Of a stretch of 64,000 nt of DNA, positions 1-11,231 are shown in pieces; the first letter of the stretch is position 1; every line of letters starts with the position of its first letter. The position numbers were made by a program, and so were the translations under genes. The stretch covers positions 124,001 to 188,000 of the forward strand of contig CBFFRP010000363.1 of the NCBI GenBank assembly GCA_965644295.1, written 5' to 3'. The stretch is from Paraphysomonas bandaiensis. Its lineage: Eukaryota > Chrysophyceae. The notes under the pieces were generated by a model. That model did not search any database and was not told where the DNA came from. It worked only from the letters and a program-made list of their open reading frames with translations.

Positions 1-782
1 GAGGGGGAGTTTTTTGGACTTCGCCCAGCAGATGCCCGCTCGTCAGTGTACGTCATCCGTACCTTGCATCAAGATGTCAACGTAGTTCTGGGTGATGCTC
101 CCGCATCCATACAGGCTGCACTAGGTTAGTGATTGTTCTTTACTGATTCATCCCCACAAATATAATGTTATGTGACTCTCGATGTGTTGTGATATTGCGT
201 TTGGGTGCATATAGGGTCATTGAATATGGGCACGAGCAGCGAGGAAGATAATCAACCGAAGTTCAATAAGCATTTGAGGCGCCGCATGGAAATGGAGAAA
301 ACTGCATCCAAACGTGCACACGAGACTACTGGGAAGATAACTATGAAGGTAAACACACTTCAATGTATTTCACTTGCCGACTGAGTAAATGTAGGGTGCC
401 ACTCCGAAACTTGAGGCTAAGGAAAAATTGCGTAGCTGGTAAGTGGTACTGCTGTACACCTACACTTACCATAACACTGATGTGTCCCAGCGCCGGCCGC
501 AAGACGAGTTACTTCATGCTGGCACCCTCTGCTGAAAAACAATTGTTGGAGTCAAGGTGAGACAAGTATGATAGTCAAATTATACAGAATTAGCAGAGCA
601 AAAGTTAAACATATCACTGTCTTTGCACCTAAGCCGACCTATATAACGATACAAGTCTTTCCATTGTCATGCGATATTATCTACTAATACGTATGTACAG
701 GAAGGCATTGACAACACAGAAGAAAGTTGTCAAAGCAACACGAGCACGGGTCAACCGTGACAGAAAGAATGTGTGGCATTAA
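1..782 (+). CDS. 3' part of an unrecognised protein gene (5' end outside window)
   Basis: Five exons can be joined in one frame: 1–124, 215–348, 395–438, 491–556 and 701–782, with TAA at 780–782, giving 149 residues of a C-terminal region. Introns start GTTAGT, GTAAAC, GTAAGT and GTGAGA and end in AG; a CTRAY-like branch motif lies close to most 3' sites, for example ACTAAT at about 683. The protein is hydrophilic and strongly basic towards its end (KKVVKATRARVNRDRKNVWH) with a charged helical stretch around HLRRRMEMEKTASKR. I recognise no domain. The basic tail would suit nucleic-acid binding or nuclear/nucleolar targeting, but that is only inference. The exon model is well supported because all phases agree. 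Confidence 0.6.
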
Positions 783-1725
783 GAAAGGTCGCGCTTTGGT
801 TTCACAGCATGTATTGTGTAGGAGCTGCCGATTTATATATAGTTTTGATGTTATGGTGGTAATTTTTAAACCGGTATACCTCCAAGGGGTATACCAACTC
901 ATACGCTGAAAAATGCAATGACTTGTAAAATCAAGTAGAATATAGTGCCAGTTTTACCAGTTGTGGAAAACAACTGTGTAGTAGACCGTAAACCTGTGAC
1001 TCAAGACTGGAAGATTGCTGAATGGTATCAAGATTTGACATTATTAGGTGATAAAAGCTTAAATAGCCGAACGTAATGTACATAATGCTTGAATTATGAA
1101 TTATAAATATTGTATACGCACAAGCAGCTTTCGTAGCGTTAAATAGTAGGTTATCAGAGTTGAGCAATAGTTTGTTAATTATTTTGCTACATTAGTTCTG
1201 ACTCTTACACGCCTATTGCTAATAATCAGACATTCACTACCATATATTATATATGAAGAACTACCCTTCAGTAACGCTACTTTTCTACTGTCACAACACA
1301 ACTTCTTAACGTACCACCATCAGATTTTTTATAACTTCGTAGTACTGCTCTTGCACCTCGTGTAGTATTGTACTTAGTAGAATTTATAGCAGCGCTGATA
1401 ATTGAGTTATATCATTATACTAATTTGAAGAAATGTTAAGGCTCAGAGTATGCTTCGCATGTGTGGCAACCCCATTGCGAGATGCAGTTTCTACTTCGTA
1501 CTACGACATGATTACATATTCTGAATCACTTATTTTTTAAATACTCGTGTCGTAAATACCGTGTAAATATAGTCGGCTGAAACACCTAATCAGTGAATTT
1601 CAAAACATACCAACTGTTCGAAGCATCAATATAATATACTCCAAAAATGACATGCTAGTAACACCTACGCAAACTAACAAAGCGACTGATTAATGGTGCC
1701 CATTGTCTCCAGTTGAGTACACTCC
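783..1725. other. Intergenic, AT-rich, with one dispersed repeat copy
   Basis: No coding exon is supported here. It separates the 3' ends of two convergent genes. The middle (about 1100–1245) is a copy of a repeat family described separately; the rest shows no recognisable structure. Confidence 0.6.
1100..1245 (+). repeat. Dispersed repeat family 1, copy a
   Basis: Contains the blocks TTTCGTAGCGTTAAATAGTA, TTTTGCTACATTAG and ACGCCTATTGCTAA followed by GACATTCACTA. The same blocks, in the same order, recur at 38445–38650, and inverted at 23030–23190 and 50225–50310. There is no coding capacity. It could be a SINE, a MITE or a solo terminal repeat; no terminal inverted repeat was seen. Confidence 0.6.
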
Positions 1726-4700
1726 TTAGAGTTTCAGCTTTTCCGTATCAGCTGCTGAAACATCTGCAAAGTTGACTATGTCCTGAATGAGATCCCGCGA
1801 CACGTACTGTACCAATTTGTAGGTTTTCCTATACGTATATATGCAGTTATTACAACATTTATTACCGATATATTGACTAACCTGGTGAGCATTTCAAATT
1901 TACCATATCTGGCAGTGTCTCGCATAAGGTTATTGTGCATCAAAATCAGCTTCTTGGATATACTCAAGAAATTCTCTTTCAAAAATTGCTTTACCATTGG
2001 TGGCAGGGTAGCAACATGACCGGGGTTAACAAGACAATGAAAAACGGTTGAGTCCAGTGGCTGCCCAGGGGGTACTTTTAGTTTCATCCACTCTTTGTTG
2101 CATGCCCCGGTTTCATCAATAGTCCGTTGTACCTCAGCTAGCCGATCATTCCATTCCCTCAGACGCTCCTGCAGGCCTCTTCTCACCACAAAAGGGTGAT
2201 CCATCAGTGAGTACTCACAATATCCTTCTCCAAGGTCTCCTCTGTAAGGCACGCGATCCACGGTATTCAATAGGAAAAGCAGGAAAGCGTTCTGCACTGC
2301 TATGTCATCTCCAGCTGTGTCCGCCTTACGATGAATGAACTCGTCATACAAATCTGGTAACATGCAACCAAGGGCAATGCTGTCCGCCAGATTTTCTCTC
2401 AACTCCCACATCAACCATAGCGAGGCACAGTTGGAACGTGGTGTGGACGGGCGGTAACCAGAAGGAGTGGCATTTGCCATAAAATCAATCCTGTCCTCGT
2501 CCCTGGCCTGGTTTAATTCCTCCTCCGAGAGACGATCGCACTCTTCCACCAGACGCAGAGCCATCAATGTGTCGATAGATACTTCACGGAAGTTGGGCAT
2601 ATCCGTCCTTCCAGTGATGTAGTCATTGAGGGTCATTCCACCCAGTTGGTTCATTTGATCCTCGAAAAATCTCTTGGGGTTACTGTACTTCGAAAGCATC
2701 TCCTGCAAGAATTGAGTATGGTAGCGAGGTTCCCGACCTGTGATAGCAGGAATGCGTGCAAGCATCAGCTCTCTGATGAAGGAAGCACGTGATCCAGCAT
2801 ACACAAGGTGGCCCTGAGTATCAAGTCCACGACGACCTGAACGCCCAGCCATCTGCTGCGCCATGAGAGTGTCCAACTTTCCACCCATCTCGCCACAGAA
2901 TACACATGTACGGAAAGGCATATTAACTCCGTAGGCAAGGGAGGAGTCAGAGAGTACAACACCGAGTTTACCCTGCATGGCCAGACGCATGATGGCCACA
3001 CGATACGCAGTGAAGTGATGATCGTTGATATAGAGGCCAATGCCGCGGCGGAGAGCTCGCATCAAAGCATGTTTCGAAAAGTCGCCAGTGAATTTGTCAC
3101 GTTGCTGAACCTCTTTGCAAATATCCTCAAACTCCTTTGAAGAGATTGGGCCAGACGGATTCATCACAAAGTCGGGATGTGGTGCAGTGTAGTCAACGAC
3201 CTCTATGGTGTCCTGAATAGTACCATCCCGCTCTGCTTCCTCCCTGTCCTGCTTGTTTTTAGACTCACCCTGAATACGTTCCTGCTCAGCGCGCTTTGCG
3301 GCCGCCTTTCGCTCGAGGGATAAATAGTAGTTCGGGTGAGTCGCCTTTTGCCTTTCCTCAATACCACCCAGAAGAGAAGTAAACAGTCCAATTAATTCGA
3401 AAACATTCAAGTGAAAAATGAGGCAAGGAAGCATGCTCTGGCCCTTTAGATGCATAACGATATCTGTCACATTGAACTCAGGGGGCATATCCTCAAGAGT
3501 GTATGCATCTAGCAATTTTTGTGTCTCAGTCTCATGCGAGACTGCGAGCTTCTCCAAGCGCCGCTTGAGCTCGTCCTCGTACTCCTTCGACTGGCTTAAA
3601 GTGATGCGGGTAGACTCGTCGTTGGAGAAGAAGGCATGCGGATCCAGGTCAGCAATGGCCTCGGAAGGATAGTGCTACAAGTAAAGAGGTCAGTACTACC
3701 ATTCACATTTATTATAGTCTTCACAACAGTCCATGCACTCACATTTTGCATATCCGTCCACATCTTATAACTGTCCAGGGGGGTCATCGGCAGACTAGAC
3801 GATTTGAACCCATCACTCTTTAGGAAATCTATAGTAATTGCAGACAATGGATGCAGCAACTTCAGATGAAACTCATCACTGTCGTCCTTTCGAGTCCATA
3901 TGTGTCTCTGGATATTAAGGAATCTTCCTTCATGACCTTGATATTTCACCAGTCTATTAGCATCTTCAAGCTCCGCCCGCATTACAGCTTCTTTGGGGGT
4001 TTCCGGCCTATTATTACCGTTGTTCATATTTACTACAACGTCACTTGTAGAGCGAGGGGCGTTCACTACTTCTACTTTCAGCTGCTCGCCGCGCACTCGC
4101 TCCATCCACGATCTCAGTTCTTCTCCATTACCCACAGTGGCAGAGAGAGCAAGGAAGTTACAATTCATCAAGCGAATCAACCGTTGTAGCGCCTCTCCGT
4201 CATCGCCATCGAGCACGTGAATCTCGTCGTACACAACCCACCCATAATGGTGGAACCCACCAACCATCTGCGACCTGTCTACCTTATAGTCGAGTTCAAA
4301 GTAACTGCTACGGCCCCTTATCTTGGTCATTGCGGACTCCAGCGCTTTTGGGGTGCCGACCACGACGGCAGGGGGCTCATCAACCTTTCTGTGGGGACTG
4401 TATATCATCTGATCAGTGACTAGCGCCACATTGCCAGAGAGAATATGTCTAGCAAAATGCGCTGCCACCTGCCATACCAAAGGCTCCGTGGGTACAACAA
4501 AGAGAACTCTGTCCTTGAGCTCAACAGTATCGGCCTCCTCATCTCCTTCAATCTCTTCGTCTCCGTCAGCGGTCGTAACAGGCGGGGGCTTGCGTTCAGA
4601 AGGAGCAGTTGGGGCACGATCAAGCATACGTCCCAGAGTCGCAACGTAGGTGGATATAATGGTCTTACCGGAAGAGGTCGGTGCACTGATCACTACACTC

Positions 4701-5784
4701 TTGCCGGCATCTATGAGGCGGAGAACGCGTTTCTGCCATTCGTCTAGGCGGAAGTCCGACGTAAACGGTGACAACGGAGGTAGTCGGTCCGACATGACAG
4801 TAAGCTGGGTGACGATCATATCCTCCTCAGAACGCCATTCTTGCACCTACGCACGTAGTTATTTCCACGTTCAAAACTATGTATATATTATACTGGAAAG
4901 TACCGTCTTGAGTGCGGTCTTATGCTTGGATAGCAATTCCGCTTCCGGGCTCTTTTCCGGTAGTTTCTCCTTTTCTTTGTCCTTGCCCTTTGACTTTTTG
5001 TCTTTCTCCTTCTCCTTTTCTTTCTTAGACAACTTGCGAGCTGCAATTTCCTGCTTCGCCTGCAAGACGATTATCTCACAGAAATTGGAAAAAGTGCTAA
5101 CTAACATCACGGTAGAGTGCATTGGCTTCAATAGCCCAGAAAACATCGAAGGACAAGGTTTTCTCTTTCTTTTTAACAGCCGCGCTGAGGATTTCCAGTA
5201 AGAGTTCCAGCTTAGCAATGGGGGACTTGATCTTCTTTCTGATATCTACTAGAGCGCTGCAATGGAAAATTTAAGGGATAAAATCAACACCGCAATACTT
5301 ACGCTGCACCGCCAGATTTCTTCATTGTGGATATACGCTCCATGTCGTACTGTAGAACTTCCTGTAGCAAAATTTAAGCGATACTTCATGCGGATATAAA
5401 CCGTACTCACCGCGTCTTTTGTCTTCTTCTGATTTGCAATGATAACATCTTTCTTAGATACCTTATTTTTCTTTGATTTCTTCGAGGATTTTTCATTATC
5501 ATCTGCATTGGATCTAGTCATACGTTCCTCTTCCTCCTCTAACTCCTGCTCACGCTTCCACACTTCTTGAGGATCGAAACCAGAACTGGGTGCAAGATCA
5601 CGCAGAATAACTGGGATCGTGGTTACCCATTCCCGTGTGCGTAGTCTTCGATTCCACACAGTTTTTCCGGGAAGTTTTGCCAGAGACATATCCACTACAA
5701 CGAAATCACTTACTTACCAATGCAGTATACAGACTTACCGCTCTCCTCTTTCTCTTGCTTCTCTGTTTTGCCTCTACTCCTCAT
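1726..5784 (-). CDS. DDX60-like SKI2-family DExH-box RNA helicase
   Basis: Eight exons on the minus strand (5784–5739, 5694–5411, 5361–5303, 5256–5106, 5059–4904, 4846–3743, 3674–1882, 1828–1726) sum to 3696 nt and 1231 residues, with every junction in frame. The second half is a superfamily 2 helicase: motif I APTSSGKT, motif II as DEIH in VVYDEIHVLD, motif III SAT, and motif VI QMAGRSGRRG. The FCGEMGGKLDTLMAQQMAG context and the long C-terminal region resemble the DDX60 branch of SKI2-like helicases rather than MTR4/SKI2 itself. Human DDX60 is longer (about 1700 residues). The N-terminal 250 residues are lysine/glutamate-rich and probably coiled. Expected role is 3'-5' RNA unwinding in RNA surveillance or decay; antiviral roles known for vertebrate DDX60 should not be assumed. 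The start is the first ATG of exon 1, 562 bp from the divergent phosphatase gene. Confidence 0.85.
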
Positions 5785-6345
5785 TTTAATGGTCTTAGGC
5801 AATCTTCTTGTTTAACTAAATAATCTAAGTAAGTCTATGCAGTGGACTGCCGATCTATTGTTTGTTCTTGATAGAATTATTACTATGGTATGATTAGAAA
5901 TGACTGGTGAGTGCATGTATATGCAACATCCAACATGCACAACACACACACACGTCCAGATAAAAGAAGATGTCTGAAATATGCCAAGAAAACTAAAGAA
6001 TTAAAAAAACTGAATATCTTCAATCGTCACCATCACTTTCATATCTTCCCTGCTGTATTCTACAGTGGCTGGCCCCAACACGGTGGCGCCCATTTCAGGT
6101 CCTTGTAGGGGCAGCCACTCTGTATACCAGACACAGATTGTATTGCTGTATTCCATTATCAAACTCATCTACTGTATTCCTTGTATTCTCTGTATATTTT
6201 GGAAGTGATTTACAGGTCGTTTCGTGTAAATTTCCCCTGTAAGATAATGCAGAGATCATCGTCCAGGCCATGACGCTCACTCTCACACATACCTTACATG
6301 TTCACATACTATCTCACACAATTACGTTGTAATTTATTAAAAACA
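5785..6345. promoter_or_regulatory. Divergent intergenic region between helicase and phosphatase genes
   Basis: No exon is supported. It must hold the promoters of both flanking genes. A short CA run lies at about 5938–5955. No TATA box or other element stands out with confidence. Confidence 0.4.
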
Positions 6346-8547
6346 ATGATTTCAACTTCATGTACATCTTTTCGAAGTAGACAATATTTAACTAAAGCTG
6401 ATCTTCGCGATCAGTTGGTTGGATATTGTACAGATATAGAGGGGAATTTGGATTATTGGAAACGTTATGTTAATATGTCTCGTGTACTTGCTCGCACTAG
6501 TAACGGAATTATATTAAAAGAAAATTGTCATTTCGTGTATGGCGGAGATGTATGTGATCGTGGACCGGGTGACATACGTGTTCTCGAAGATATCGTTAAA
6601 CTCAAGCGGGATAACCCAGATAATGTTCATATAATACTGGGCAATCGTGATATCAATAAAATGAGACTTCTTACGGAGTTGCTACCGGAGTTTACATGTA
6701 AACCATCTCGCACCTACTGGACTGGAGACATTGACGATAAAGGAGAACACAATGCGGTTAATAGACTAAAAGCTGTACGTCATTATATAACATCTCTATG
6801 GTTAGTATGTCCTTACATAGTTGCAGATTTTGATAGATACCATGGGGGCACCTGATACCTTCGAACATAGGCGGCAGGAATTGAAAGACTTAGGACGCGA
6901 TAGCTCAGACGAGGCTGTTGTGCAGTCTTTTTGGGGTGTGTTTTTGAAAGCGTTATTGAATGCTGCTTACGCTATATGCAGATCTACTGAAGCCGGAAGG
7001 GTTATTGACAGAGTATCTGAAACAGGGAACACTTGCTGTACTTCTAGGTATGCTTATTGTCCGTCAACCGTGTTGTTAATTTATAACGGATTGTATCTCA
7101 GGGGACACACTGTTCCTTCATGGCGGTCTGCACAGCAACTCTTTGGGGTGGATTCCCCCATCACGAGACCTCCCTCCAGGAGATAGTGGGCATCATGTGG
7201 ATAATGTGGCTACCTGGTGTGAACAGCTTGAGGCTTTCCGTGCGGCAGAGGTACACATTCATGGATGTTAAATGTCTTTTATGAACAAATTGGGAGGAAC
7301 TATTTACGTGGAAATTGTAGTATGGATAGGGCAATCTCAACTTTTTAATGTTGTAGATGAAGGACTTTGTGGAGTTTAGCCAGTGGTTGCAGCTTTCCTC
7401 AGGACAAGCTTCAGAAAGGCGTTTGCCCTTTACCAGCCACTGGTCAGCAGAGGGGGGGTATAACCACCCCACACCAGGCAGCAGACTTCTACAATATGGT
7501 GAGTACGCGGTCATACATACTGCTGAGGCAATTCACGCAGGAAGCGTGCAGTCTACATTCCTTTTCGTGTGTATTTGCGTATTGCTTATTTTCATTTCCG
7601 CCAGGTATGGGCTGGATGCCGGATAAGAGTGTGAATCCTACCCTGGTATATGACAACTTCCTTTCGGATGGCGCGGTAGGTGTTCATTATTTTGTATACG
7701 ATCCGCGCTGATTTATGCGATAATTTTGCAGCCTATGCCTCCATCATCTGAGATTGCCAGTAAGTTAAGAAGAAATGGTAGGTCTTGATCATGTCTAAGT
7801 GTTGTGCTTACGGCATTGGTCAGGTGTTCGAAGAGTAATAGCTGGTCATCAACCTCACGGCGATGCCCCTGTTGTTATCGACTCATTCGGGCTACAGGTG
7901 AGGATAATACTTGTTATTTTGCGTATGTGTGTATCATGTATTCTAATCTGTTGCAGGTTATCACCGGCGACACCTCTTATGCTAATAACGTCAAGTGGTT
8001 TGGACCGGATGCTTCCGATGAGTATCGGGAAAGAGTCACAGAGTTGCTCCAGCAACTCACCAATAATGGTGATCGCAAAGTGGGCGCCAACTCGAATACA
8101 TGTGGTACTCGGGGGAATGCTGTTTCCGAGGTGAGAACTCTAATTTCATCCTTTTTCCATATTTTAAGTTGCTTGAAGATATACTTACGGTTTGGCATCC
8201 CTACTTCTCAATCAACTTGCATCCACGGTGAGTTGAACAACGGCTTGCGGTATGACTTTGAGCTCTCTTCTTCTGATGAGAACCCTTACGTCGGTAGAGC
8301 GACTGAGGATGGCTGGTGGGTGAAGGGGAAAGTGGCCACAGGAAGTCAAAAGAAAGCCACGACGATATCTGAAGAATATAACGATGGATTACTGGCCTAT
8401 ATGTTGAGAATGTTTTCCTCTTTCTGTTTACCTGAGTCTGAAGACTCCATAGTAGACGACGATGTATATTTGATATGTTTGAGTAAAGGGCGCGACGTGT
8501 ATAATTCTCTGGAACTTGGGAGTGAGCTTAAAAAAAGAGTGAAGTGA
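6346..8547 (+). CDS. PPP-like calcineurin-type metallophosphoesterase
   Basis: Ten exons (6346–6774, 6827–6935, 6982–7047, 7102–7250, 7357–7498, 7605–7675, 7732–7777, 7824–7897, 7957–8130, 8179–8547) sum to 1629 nt, 542 residues, all phases consistent. Metal-centre motifs of the metallophosphoesterase fold appear in order: CTDIEGN, GGDVCDRGPGD, LGNRDINK, FLHGGL and AGHQPHGD. They fit a Ser/Thr-phosphatase-like hydrolase. The first motif is unusual: the GDxHG histidine is replaced by Glu. The last intron (8131–8178) ends in AAG rather than CAG/TAG and was chosen because it restores the frame into the C-terminal ELSSSDENPYVG segment. An upstream in-frame ATG at 6298 is possible; 6346 was preferred because the protein before the motif is then compact. 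The substrate is unknown. Confidence 0.8.
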
Positions 8548-8800
8548 TGTGGAGAATAGTGATGTGACGTCTGTCATGATTATCTTAAATAGATGCACAT
8601 AACTAGGAATGCATGGTGAAATATTTGCAGTGCATAGCGTAGTTGTAGAAGATATGTAGTAACGTTTATTTGTTGTGAGAACTATTCTTAGACAATAATC
8701 TGTTAAGCTAAATGAGCATATTGGCATATTATCGTTAGTCATTAGTCGTTAGCCCACTGTTACATAGAATAGCTCACTACTTGCTACCGCCTGCTAATTT

Positions 8801-10968
8801 TCACAGCCATAGTGCGTCATTTCTAATTCTATCTATACTATCATTAACAACTTCTTCAAGACTACTAGTACTGTCGATTTGGCATTTGCATTCACTGCGT
8901 AGACGACTAATTAACTCGAACATATCGGTAGGAATAGGGGCACATGAACGCACTGTACAGCCATTCACATCCACAAACTCTAAGCGGTAAGAGTGGAGCA
9001 TCAATCTATGCATTATGGCGGAATCATTACATCTAAGCTTCCCATTTCTCCCATACTTCACATCGCCAACAAGTGGAAAGCCTGCATGCGCCATATGAGC
9101 TCTAATCTGGTGAGTACGACCAGTCAGAGGCTTGCAAAGAACCAGACTGTAGTTGCTTCTACTATCCGCCTGCAGCTTTTCATCTACACGAAAACTATCA
9201 ATGCAGAAATACTTCGTTACGCTGGGCTTCCCGGCGTGATGGGGAAAAGACTTCAGAGTATCGCCCCCCACATGCTTAAGCTTTACGTCTACTGTACGAA
9301 TGGAACATCTTTCGACATGGCCGTGTACAACACATAAGTAATACTTGGTGGCTCCTCGGTTCTTGAATAGCGAAGTCAAATATGTTTCATAGGAGGGAGA
9401 TAATGGGAGAACAACGGCACCACTGGTGGGCTGGTCTAACCGACTCACACTGCGAATTAAGTATTGCTCAGAGAGCGAGACTTCAGGGAATAGCTGTAGA
9501 TTTCGTTGAGCGAAAGAAACGAGATTTTCCATTCGTAATCCCGACGGCTTATTAACCACTGCATAACTGCCTGGCTCAACTGTGAGAAACTCAAGTTCCG
9601 TGGTATCACACAAAACATGTCCATTGGGGTTACCAACGGCTACCTCGCAATCAATTGGATGTATGTCATATTTTCTTTTGTCTATGAATACCACATCCTC
9701 GCTACCACACTGACAGTCATCCAAATGTCGAGAGTACGTGGGATATGCACGTAGAACATCAGATACACCAATACAATAACCATGCCGTGCAGCGCACGAC
9801 CTAATAGAAACGTCGTTCCGTATGCGACTAAGTGACACTCTTCCACGTCTACAGAGAAAAGGTATACGAAGTTTCAGACAGTCCAAAAGCTCATCAGGTG
9901 GTGCAAAGCTGGAAGTTGGAGTATTTGAGATGGGTGAAGGGACAATTGGTACAACGACCTTTACGTCTCTCAGTGAATGTGCTGTGTACACGCCTTTCGC
10001 GGGGGCAGGGTGGACTAGGCTTATTGTACTTGGCCTGTGATGGAGAAGCACAAGCAGTTCCCGCGAAGCAGATGCCCACCACTGTGGAGTCCCGTATTCG
10101 TATCGCTGCTTATACGGGAGATAAAGTGTTGGCATTTCCCTTAAATAACATCGCAATGCTTTCGCTACACGTTTACGAGATGTAATTCGTGATAAGGGAA
10201 TAGCATCGACAGAATAATTACAAACTTTCTTTCTAAGGTTGTTTAGTTCCCATACAATAGACGATATAACATCGCATGCCAACTTACAGGACCACTGTGA
10301 CGACAATTTATCATCAGTACTCCTGTTATTTTCATTCTCATGCATTCGTATATGTGAAAATAGTTTGTTACGACTGCAGAATGAATCTGAACAATAGTTG
10401 CAAATATACTTGTTAATGGTCGTATGCGACACGGATGCTGGAAATTTTATTGTCCAATTCGAAGCTAAGCTGACTTTCGTGGCGCCGCAATCATTCCCAT
10501 CCCATTGCAGACTGAACGACTCGGGAAAATCTACACACGAGGAATCATATAACATTCATTCATGACATATCTACACACCCATAAGAAAACCCAAGAGTTT
10601 ACGGTCTCCTAAGAGTCTTCGAATCAGTGGGTTCAAAGGAATCAGTGACTCTATTCGACATGTACCGCCTTCTTTGAGCAGATCCACTGCAATAACCTCA
10701 ACCAGCCGGCTATCGTCATCGTACTGTGAGGCATCCTGACCTGACATGCTTATGCGCGTTTATTGAGATCAAATACTGTGGATATCAATTAACAGACGGT
10801 ACATGTTTGCGTAATATCCATCACTATGCAACAGTGTATGCCATATACACACGGTCGCAATGTAACAGTGAAGAATCCTGTCCGTGGACAAACACCATAC
10901 ACCACACCAGCACTCAATGTACGTGCCGTATTCCCCATCTGCAGAGGAGTTCCAAGAGTTGGCACCAT
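8801..10968 (-). CDS. RluA-family pseudouridine synthase with N-terminal C2H2 zinc finger
   Basis: The large exon 10530–8801 carries the enzyme. Two upstream exons (10968–10849 and 10735–10579) join in frame to give 668 residues; the intron 10578–10531 is clear, the first one (113 nt) less so. A zinc finger C-x2-C-x12-H-x3-H lies at about residues 136–156 (CNYC...HIRMH). The synthase domain shows YAVVNKPSGLRMEN, the catalytic-Asp motif SRLDQPTSG (Asp near residue 458; the usual preceding His is Ser) and the RluA signature TGRTHQIRAHMAHAGFPLVG at about 562. The enzyme should isomerise uridine to pseudouridine in rRNA, tRNA or mRNA. The zinc finger may add RNA targeting. The gene runs head-to-head with the receptor gene, 263 bp apart. 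If exon 1 is wrong, the start would move but the domain call would not. Confidence 0.8.
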
Positions 10969-11231
10969 GATCTGCAGGGGTAGGATTGGAATTCCTACGA
11001 CTACTGGACTATATATTCAACCTAAAAAACTGAATCTTTTTGTCGTTTAAAGATTCGTCAGTACCGAAATCTAGATCAATGTGAAGTGAAAAAGTATCGT
11101 ATGATCGTATGCCAAATAGATATTCTTGTAGATATGTGCGTGGTAGAGGAGGCGATGTCAGTATAATGTATGGCGATTAGCTGCATGCATTCGACCTTGA
11201 TATACATTGATATTGACTACTCCTTTGAATA
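10969..11231. promoter_or_regulatory. Divergent promoter region between pseudouridine synthase and IP3-receptor genes
   Basis: A 263-bp gap separates two opposite start codons, so it must contain both promoters. No discrete element is obvious beyond AT-rich TATATTC/TATATAG stretches near 11010. Confidence 0.4.

Noticed and set aside
10726-11050. Two plus-strand open frames
   Set aside because: They overlap the minus-strand 5' exons of the pseudouridine synthase, whose splice phases agree; the plus frames have no domain.
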